A DNA stretch of 64,000 bases from Polyodon spathula (lineage: Eukaryota > Chordata > Actinopteri > Acipenseriformes > Polyodontidae), in the NCBI RefSeq assembly GCF_017654505.1, contig NC_054543.1, positions 30,335,025-30,399,024 on the forward strand. The letters are read 5' to 3'. The notes below the pieces were generated by a model. It saw only the letters and a list, made by a program, of their open reading frames with translations. It had not been told where the DNA came from and ran no database searches. Positions 53,240 through 64,000 of this stretch are shown in pieces. A program made the position numbers and the translations under genes. Within the stretch, counting starts at the first letter, position 1. Each line of letters opens with the position of its first letter.

Positions 53240-56110
53240 TTGTACCTTGAGATTGTATGGCTGTAGGCATTGTCCTCAACTCTGTATGCGAGCTGGTGGT
53301 TTTGATCTTGAATTGTTGAATATCGGTTCCAATGGCTTGTGATCCGTGATCATCGTAAATGGAGCACCATAAAGGTATAAATGAAAGTGTTCACAGCTCC
53401 AAACGATGGCGAGTTCTTTCTCTGTTCGCGAGTATCATTGTTCTTATAGGTGTTAATGCTCTGCTGGCATATGCTATAATTTGTGTTATGTTTTGGGAAG
53501 TGTCTTTTTGAGCCAAGACAGCACCTAATCGACAGAGCGTGCATCAACTGTAACTTCTGTTTGTTTCGTTGGATCGAAATAGGCTATTACTGAACTCCTT
53601 GTTAATTTTTGTTGAAGTTGGTCAAGTGCCAATTGATGTTTTGTTTCCCAGATCCACGCTGTGTCTTTTTTGTGAGCTCTCGAACATACCTGGCGCAGTA
53701 GTTTGCCATGCCCGAGAGCTTTCGCATTTCACTAGGCTTGGTTGGTGCGCTGAGGTTGTTGTTGTAATCTATTTTCTTCTGATCTGGAGTTATTCCATTT
53801 TTTGAAAAAAAGTTCAGCGAGCTTTTGTTAAATTCACATTTCGGTTTATTTAGCGTGAGGCCCTTGTCGTGTATAATGGAATGCTGTTTTGAGTGCTTGT
53901 TCTTTCTGGGTGACACTGTAGATAAGGATGACATTTTTAACTCCTGGTATACTTTGTAAGACAAGTGGTATTGTGTTTTGAAACACTTCTGCAGCTGATG
54001 ACGTGCCAACATTGAGATGTTTGTAGCGTCTGAGTCCTACATGTGTGGGGAAAGTAGTTCTGTATCTGGATTCTGGAGCAATTTCCAGTTGATGGTATCC
54101 TGCTTTGAGATTAAGCTTGGAGAAAACAGTAGCCCCATTCAAATCATGTATTATGACATCCACTGTGGGAGAGATATGACGCTCCCTTAATATTGCTGCA
54201 TTGGGATGACGCATGATGACATCCTTACCTCTTCAGGCTTATTGGGTTTTGATACTGTTACGACTGGTGAAACCCATGGTGTTGGGCCAGTGACTGTTTC
54301 GATAATTCCCAGTTGTTGACATCGATCAAGTTCTTGTTCCACTTTCTTTCTGATGTGGAAAGCGATTCTTCTGCGTGGCTGTACTACTGGTTGCACGGTT
54401 ATGTCTATGTGCAGTTTGACTTGAAAGTCTTTTAGTTTACCTATTCCAATGAATAAGTCTGACTATGCTGCAATTAGAGGATGCTCCATTGACGTGTATT
54501 TCTTCAGTGTTGTTGTTGCTACATAACTGATTGTGTTACTCAGTCCTAGTTCGGATGCAGTGACCATTATTTCCTTTCACTACATAGAATGTTCAGGCGT
54601 GAGGTTTAGTGAGTCTTTTAGCAGTAACACTGTAATGGATCCATGTGGTGTTATTTTGATGCTTGCTTTTCTTAGCTTCATCAAATGTTTCAATTTGCAG
54701 TACGCTGTTTCATCAAGTAGGTTCACACTGGCTCTGGAATCCATCATAGTCTTCACTGGTATTTCTTGTATGTTGATTATGGTTAACGGTTGTTTACATT
54801 GCACATGTTCATGTTTGTCTGTCGAGTCGCAGGCGACTCATAGCGACCTTATGACAGAGTCCGCACCACCTTTCTCTATTCCTCGTGTCTTGTAGGATTT
54901 CTTGGAGACTCATATTCAGGGCTTCCTTGGTTTCCTGTAGCCATCTCGTTTTGGGCCTTCCGCGCCCTCTTTTCCCATTGGCCATGCCTGTCATGACAAC
55001 TTTTTCTAGTTGATTGCCCCTTGTAATATGCCCGAGGTAGACCAGTTTCTGCCTTATGATTGATCCATCCAGAGGTATCGGATTTCCTACTTGCTGAAGA
55101 ATTTCTATGTTGGATCTCCTTTCGGTCCACAGGACTCTGGGCATTCTCCTCCAGCACCACATTTCGAATGCCTGGATTTTCCTTCTTAGAATCTTGGTTG
55201 TTGTCCAACTCTTGCTCGGGTAGGTTGCTACCGGGTGAACCAGGGATCTCACTAGCCTCGTTTTTGTCTGTGTGGATATATTTTTGTCCTTCCAGAGTTC
55301 ATCAAGCCTTAGGTGACTTGTCTCCCCTTGGCCAACCGCCTGGTGATCTCGGGTTTGATATCGCCATTGCCCGTTAACACTGAGCCGAGGAATTCAAATT
55401 GTGCCACCTTTTCGACCCTTTCACCTTGTATTGTCAGATCGACGTCGGGCACTGTGAACATGAATACAGTTTTCTTCATATTCAGAAGACCCTTCTTTGC
55501 GCTTTCTCTGCGCAAGACTGTTAAAGCTTTCTCCAGGTCTTTAATGTTGTCCGCTAGCAGGGTAGTGTCATCTGCATAGCGGAGATTGTTTATTTTCATC
55601 CCGACAATCCTTACTCCGAAGTCCAGACCCTCTAAGGCTTGTCTGATGATTTCTTCCGCATATAGATTGAACAGGGCCGGAGACAGGACACAGCCCTGTC
55701 TGACGCCTTTGCCGATTTGGAATTTCTCTGTATACATTGTATATAATGTATACATATTCTTCTTCTGTGCTGGAACATTCATTTTCGTTCTCGGTCGTTT
55801 CAGCATCGTTGTTAGTTTTAGACAGAACTTTGCTGATTGTTGGTTTTCTATTTCACGGTCTTTGCTGCCATCCAGTGGTTTCAAGCGGCAGTGTTTGTAA
55901 AATGATTCGGCTTTCCGTCGGAGTTACACTGTGTGCCTCTAGCAGGGCAATATGCTTGCCCTCTGTGTGGGGATGTGTCTCCGAAGTTGTGACAGGTATT
56001 TTGGTTGACTTGCGTTTTGCTTGTGTTTTGTTTTTTCGAGTTGTCTCTGTACGGTCTGATCTGAGCAATGTGGTTTACCATCGCGGCTTCTGTGAGCTTT
56101 CCATCTGTGT
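53240..56110 (-). mobile_element. Ty3/gypsy retrotransposon, decayed and interrupted
   Basis: The minus strand shows, in order, a worn double zinc-knuckle region (55880-56010), a retropepsin-like block (54580-54804) whose active-site glycine is replaced (DSRAS), reverse transcriptase blocks in two overlapping frames (53602-54396; WVSPVVTVSKPN, YHQLEIAPESRYRTTF) and RNase H traces (53260-53450). The catalytic aspartate pair of the polymerase is lost (VILIYSV in its place). The element is split by an RTE LINE at about 54810-55745. No LTR pair was recognised around it. Confidence 0.75.
54810..55745 (-). mobile_element. RTE-clade LINE, 5'-truncated, inside the gypsy copy
   Basis: The minus strand encodes an RT core (55309-55740: KGVRQGCVLSPALFNLYAEE, NNLRYADDTTLLADN with the YADD motif) and the typical RTE/BovB C-terminal region (54810-55252: FEMWCWRRMPRVLWTERRSN, KRGRGRPKTRWLQETKE, ending RLRLDRQT). 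A frame change separates the two. The element lacks its endonuclease half. Confidence 0.8.
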
Positions 56111-56607
56111 ATGATATCTACTCAGTATCTTTCGCTTGAAACTCGGACCTCTCTTCCGAAAGCGAGTAATGCAGTTAAGGTCAATGTGTGGTCTCTTAAA
56201 GCTTAACGTCGTACTCTTGATAAAGAGCAGCTTGGTATTATTTGCGATTTTATTTATGTCAGTGTTTTTTCATGTCGACCCTACAGAACACTGGTCTGTG
56301 TCAATATCAAAGTTAAGGAAAGCCTGAAATCCCGTTGCTTGCTGTGTGTGTGTGTATGTGTGTGTGTGTGTGTGTGTAGACTTACAGTTTTCGGTGTTTT
56401 CTTATATCGGTGTTTCGTATGCCCGACTAGCAACGCTACTTAAGTAACGTTCTTATCTAGTCACGTCCTGTACTGTTTGTAAGAATATATACATCAGTGA
56501 CATAAAAATCACAGGAATTCAGTCTTTACTAGACCGGAGTCACTACATTACATCGGGGATATATGACTTAAGGATTAATAGCTTGTTGGGAAAAGGGAAA
56601 GAGGAAG

Positions 56608-56608
<1 letters not shown>

Positions 56609-56672
<64 letters not shown>
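56609..56672. repeat. (TA)n microsatellite
   Basis: About 62 bp of TA; a (GT)n run lies nearby at 56342-56378. Confidence 0.95.
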
Positions 56673-56673
<1 letters not shown>

Positions 56674-57042
56674 GGGAAAGGAAGGCCTATATATCCTTGT
56701 ACATATATATTAATTATATATATGACAAATTCCGTAGCAGAGGGCTCTACTAAGATTAAGATGATGAATTAAGACGATATTGAAAAGGACTAATAACTAC
56801 AGAGGGCTCTAATAATCTAAATGTGTAGATGAAAAAAAAAAAAAAAAATAAAAAAAAAAAAGCTGATGATGGGCGGAGTTTAAAATTACACTGAGGATTG
56901 CAGGGGAGCTGTACTGATCTGTAAATCCGATCTATAAAATAGGGCAGTGGTTGCTCGCTATTAGTGGGGTGCCGGTATTTTCTTTTTAATAGTGATTGAG
57001 TGCAATCTGTTATACAATATCGTCTTTGACAAATTTCATGGA

Positions 57043-57113
57043 GCCCGGATAGCTCAGTCGGTAGAGCATCAGACTTTTAATCTGAGGGTCCAGGGTTCAA
57101 GTCCGTTCGGGCG
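57043..57113 (+). tRNA. tRNA-Lys(TTT)-like gene with shortened T arm
   Basis: The sequence starts GCCCGGATAGCTCAGTCGG (acceptor strand and A box), has an anticodon stem-loop CAGACTTTTAATCTG with anticodon TTT, a B-box GGTTCAAGTCC and the closing acceptor strand TTCGGGC. A T5 run at 57117-57121 can end Pol III transcription. It is 71 nt, two short of the usual 73: the 3' side of the T stem is CCG where vertebrate tRNA-Lys has CCCTG. Promoter boxes are intact but the T stem cannot form five pairs, so it may be a pseudogene. Confidence 0.75.
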
Positions 57114-57124
57114 ACCTTTTTATT

Positions 57125-58610
57125 AAATAAAAAAAAATATATAATATTAAACCATATCTAAAATTTATTTGTTTGTTTACTTTATAAAATGAAGATATGT
57201 GTGTTTCTTTCACACACATACAGACTATATGACTGTTTTATATAACTATAGTGAGTTAAAAAAAATTAACTGGCGAGATCCACAAAAAATAAACATATTA
57301 CATATTTTAAGGATCTATACTCGCTAGCCTATAGTCTATTTTTCAATTTCTTTAGTGTTACATTGGTCTCTTTATTTGACTGACAGTAATGAACTATTCC
57401 AGTAAACAGTGAATTGTGAAAAGACCCCTCAGGGATGATGGTGGGGAATTATATCTGTGTTGCACAGGCACACACTGCTTTACAAGTTAACAGCGGAATG
57501 AGAAGCTGGGTATTAGGTAGATATAAGCCTTAAACCCTTTCATTGTTGCTTGCATGCAACCTTAATAAATAAAACACAATCAAAATAAAATAATTTTACA
57601 AATCTGTGAAAATGCCAAATGCAGACCGACAGCTTTTCGGACCAGGGGTCAATTATATTGCACTTCCTTGCTAGCAAAATTGTCCCATTGCTTCACACAT
57701 TGATTGATATGTTTTATAGCCAGTAACACACTTTCACCCTGAAGACACTGCTGAGGTGAAGTGAAACAGCAGCAGACTTGATGAAAACAAGTTGAGCAAA
57801 CTGATAACTTTCTTAAAAATGAAAATCTTTTTTTTTTTTTTTTTTGCTTTTTTAGACCAAAACAGAGAACTGAATGACAGGAAAGGTGAAATGGATCTGA
57901 GAGTCTGGGTGCAGCCTAATGGGTCTGCCACAGAGAATTGAAAGTCCTATCACTTTGGGTCAATTGCAACAAACTAAAAGGAGCATACTAGTAACTGGGG
58001 ACAGAGGACGGTACTAAACAAGTACACAAGTTAATATCAATTGAAACAAACTAAGCAGCTGAAGATAGTCCCCAGCTACATATTAAAATGTTCTCAATTG
58101 CAACAAACCCAAAGTAACTGCTGTTGCCTGGCCTAGAGGATGCTAAAACACATTACTAAGTTTGTCCAGCAATTTCTGTATGAGTAACCGGAAACAAATA
58201 TGAACAATCCCAAAATGTATTGCCAACTTTTATGAAACTGAACTATTCATAACCAAAAATTATATAAAATAATTTGAAATCTTTTGGGGGTGGGGAGAAA
58301 AAAAACATACGTCAAAATGTTTCCAACAAAACTAGTTTTATCCTTATTCAACTTAACATAGGCCTATTTTATAAATAATAACATAATTCCAGTACGACTT
58401 TCCAGTGTCTCTGCTTTCAGCCTCTTTCACAGATTTCTTGAATTTGCTGCTGTACTTGGCTGCCTCCTTCTTCATTTCAACATTGGACACCTTGGAAAGT
58501 TTTTATTAAAAAGAAATAAACCAAAATAGTGGTGTGGAGAAAATAAATTGTGCTTTTTGGCCAAAAAACCAAAACAATTTTGCGTGCAGGCAGAACTTTA
58601 CTGAACTACA
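57125..58610. other. No gene seen
   Basis: AT-rich flank between the tRNA-like gene and the minisatellite. The minus strand near 58410-58490 has a lysine-rich coding-like stretch (KKEAAKYSSKFKKSVKEAE) without support. Confidence 0.4.
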
Positions 58611-58619
58611 TTTTTTTTT

Positions 58620-59083
58620 ACTTTAATTACTGTAGAGAGCAAGCAGATATTTGGGTCCTCCCCTTTAATTACTGTAGAGAGCAAGCAGATATTTGGGTCC
58701 TCCCCTTTAATTACTGTAGAGAGCAAGCAGATATTTGGGTCCTCCCCTTTAATTACTGTAGAGAGCAAGCAGATATTTGGGTCCTCCCCTTTAATTACTG
58801 TAGAGAGCAAGCAGATATTTGGGTCCTCCCCTTTAATTACTGTAGAGAGCAAGCAGATATTTGGGTCCTCCCCTTTAATTACTGTAGCGAGCAAGCAGAT
58901 ATTTGGGTCCTCCCCTTTAATTACTGTAGAGAGCAAGCAGATATTTGGGTCCTCCCCTTTAATTACTGTAGAGAGCAAGCAGATATTTGGGTCCTCCCCT
59001 TTAATTACTGTAGCGAGCAAGCAGATATTTGGGTCCTCCCCTTTAATTACTGTAGAGAGCAAGCAGATATTTGGGTCCTCCCC
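58620..59083. repeat. 42-bp minisatellite, 11 copies
   Basis: Eleven near-identical 42-bp units (TTAATTACTGTAGAGAGCAAG then CAGATATTTGGGTCCTCCCC). Because 42 is a multiple of three and no unit holds a stop in these frames, both strands stay open: NYCREQADIWVLPF on plus and KGEDPNICLLSTVI on minus. Units 7 and 10 share an A-to-C change (SEQ for REQ). The frames are most likely by-products of the repeat. Confidence 0.9.
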
Positions 59084-59218
59084 TTTTTTTTCACTAAACA
59101 CTGAGTCAGCCCAACAGACCTTCTTCAAACTGGACAGCACCTCTTCAGTGACTTCCGTACAATCATGGTAGCTTCGAGCACCAAGTTTTCTTTTATACGT
59201 TTGAACCATTTCTACCAT
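59084..59218 (-). other. Possible HTH-type transposase N-terminal fragment
   Basis: The minus-strand frame begins MVEMVQTYKRKLGARSYHDC and continues EVTEEVLSSLKKV before running into the 42-bp repeats. YKRKLG-R-Y followed by EE-L...L is reminiscent of psq-type HTH starts in pogo-like transposases. Very short; tentative. Confidence 0.25.
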
Positions 59219-59224
59219 CTCTGC

Positions 59225-60450
59225 AATCTAATGCCCTTCAGCTATGAGGATTTCCTAGTCTATAATTCTTATCATGAGATTTAAATTTAACACCCTCACA
59301 TGATCAGTGACGAGATGAAAATCACATGCAATGCAGTAAAGCAGTATGTGGTATAGTAACGTTAGTACATATATTATCAAGGATCATAATAATTTTATTA
59401 TCCTTGGACATATGCAGAACTATTTCTGTCCAGTTACCCCAAAGAAGTCGCACTACTGGGAGATAATAATGGACAGGTCATTTTCTTGGCCATGGAAAGG
59501 GCTACAGATTAGAAACGTTATGTCCCCAAATCAGTGATATGTGCAGATTCTGACAATATAGAGCAGATCTGCCTGCAAGCTTCAGACTGGGCTGTACAGA
59601 TGAAAGTTTGACCAACTCATTTTCACTCCTAGCACAAATCATACAAAAAAGTTAGGTTATCCCAAGAATAGAATAAAACTGTTTATTTTTGAAATGGTGT
59701 GTAGTTTATAATTAATAAGTAAAACATAGTGTTTTATTGCAAACATAGTGTTTTATTTTTCATTTCTTTCCAATGTTCAACATCGTCCAAAATATCCCCA
59801 GATGAGGGTAATAAAAGTTTTGTTTATCCTGTAATGCAGCTTCATTAATTTTCAGTGTTTTTTGGAAAATTTGATTATACAGTTGAATTTGCTGTAAGAA
59901 AATGGGGACATATTCTTATGTAATTCAGCCTTAGTATTTACTTTCATCTGTAAATACATTTCCATACATCATTTTCTTAAGTTAAAAAAACTTCAGTTCC
60001 TGTTTGGTAGCACGCTACAATAAATACCTTAATCCTGAGCTACGTACTAAAGCTGGGGATCAGCTAGTCCCCATCTTTGTTCCCCATTTATTTTCGTTGT
60101 AATTGGTACTAAGTTAGCACGCAGCTGGGGACGATCCTGAGATAATACAAGATTATCTAGTCCACAACTTAGTACGCAGCTCCATATTAAATCTACAAGT
60201 TCGTTGCAATTAACCCATGATGCTTTTTGTGTCTTTATTATTATTGACATTGCAAAGTATAGCACAATTATGTACAAGTGGCAGACTGCACGCCTTATGT
60301 GGTCTTCCAAATAAAGGTTGAGGGGAACCTTAGTGCTGTGAGGCTTATCTCTGAAAGGCCAGGTTAGGGCACATGAAAACACAATATTCTGTTTTATTAT
60401 CAGCATTTGAAACATGATTCGTTCAAGACGATCAATGGTTTCTCAGACAA
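59225..60450. other. PECR 3' flank, no gene seen
   Basis: Downstream of the PECR stop. The minus-strand frame at 60047-60415 has no recognised domain and probably overlaps the 3' UTR. An imperfect inverted pair of GCTGGGGA-type segments lies at 60050-60130. Confidence 0.4.
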
Positions 60451-60454
60451 CCAA

Positions 60455-63830
<3,376 letters not shown>

Positions 63831-64000
63831 CTGTAACCCAGAAACAACCCTAAACACACAATTACAAACCGCTGACACGCTCCATCCACCAGGGAGCTGA
63901 GAGATCTGGAGTTACACTGGAATGGTGTCTTTCCAAAACGGATCCCTCTACACTTACATTGTAGCTAGATTTTGAGAACCACTAATTCAAACAAAACTTG

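Noticed and set aside
55313..55900. Plus-strand frames at 55.3-56.1 kb
   Set aside because: They are shadows of the minus-strand RTE and gypsy frames.

Overview
This is a vertebrate nuclear window, most likely from a ray-finned fish. It has spliced genes with GT-AG introns, long (TA)n microsatellites and a dense mix of fish-type repeats (Tc1, Tigger, DIRS, Ty3/gypsy, RTE and CR1-like LINEs, SINE-like units). Several repeats (the GC-rich unit at 21.2 kb and the CR1-like tail at 41.0 kb) resemble ones I associate with sturgeon and paddlefish. A decayed ANKZF1 copy beside an intact ATG9A would fit loss of one duplicate after a genome duplication. The taxon is an inference, not a proof.

Layout. 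1-14.5 kb: gene-poor and repeat-rich, with a small palindromic MITE (2.9 kb), a telomere-like tract and 29-bp minisatellite (5.8-6.1 kb), a decayed DIRS-type tyrosine-recombinase retrotransposon (7.9-9.1 kb), a decayed coding-like segment (10.1 kb) and a Tc1 element (10.5-11.7 kb). 14.5-30.7 kb: ATG9A on the minus strand, with 13 coding exons that join into about 850 codons and a likely 5' UTR exon. Its second intron looks like a minor-spliceosome AT-AC intron and carries a Tc1 element. 31-43 kb: a plus-strand ANKZF1 remnant (38.6-40.8 kb), head-to-head with ATG9A as in other vertebrates but with an in-frame stop and a frameshift, followed by LINE fragments. 45-50 kb: an unidentified terminal exon and two exons of a C-type lectin-like gene, both minus strand, with a 900-bp inverted-repeat element between the lectin exons. 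51-56 kb: LTR-like repeats and a Ty3/gypsy copy interrupted by an RTE LINE. 57.0 kb: a tRNA-Lys(TTT)-like gene with a damaged T arm. 58.6-59.1 kb: an 11-copy 42-bp minisatellite open on both strands. 60.4-63.8 kb: PECR on the minus strand, exon 2 to the stop; its first exon lies beyond the window.

Functionally, ATG9A (lipid scramblase that seeds autophagosomes) and PECR (peroxisomal enoyl-CoA reductase, ending in an SRL peroxisome signal) are the intact housekeeping genes. ANKZF1 (ribosome quality control) looks non-functional here. No operon-like or defence-system logic is visible; the most notable features are gene-structure oddities and nested repeats.
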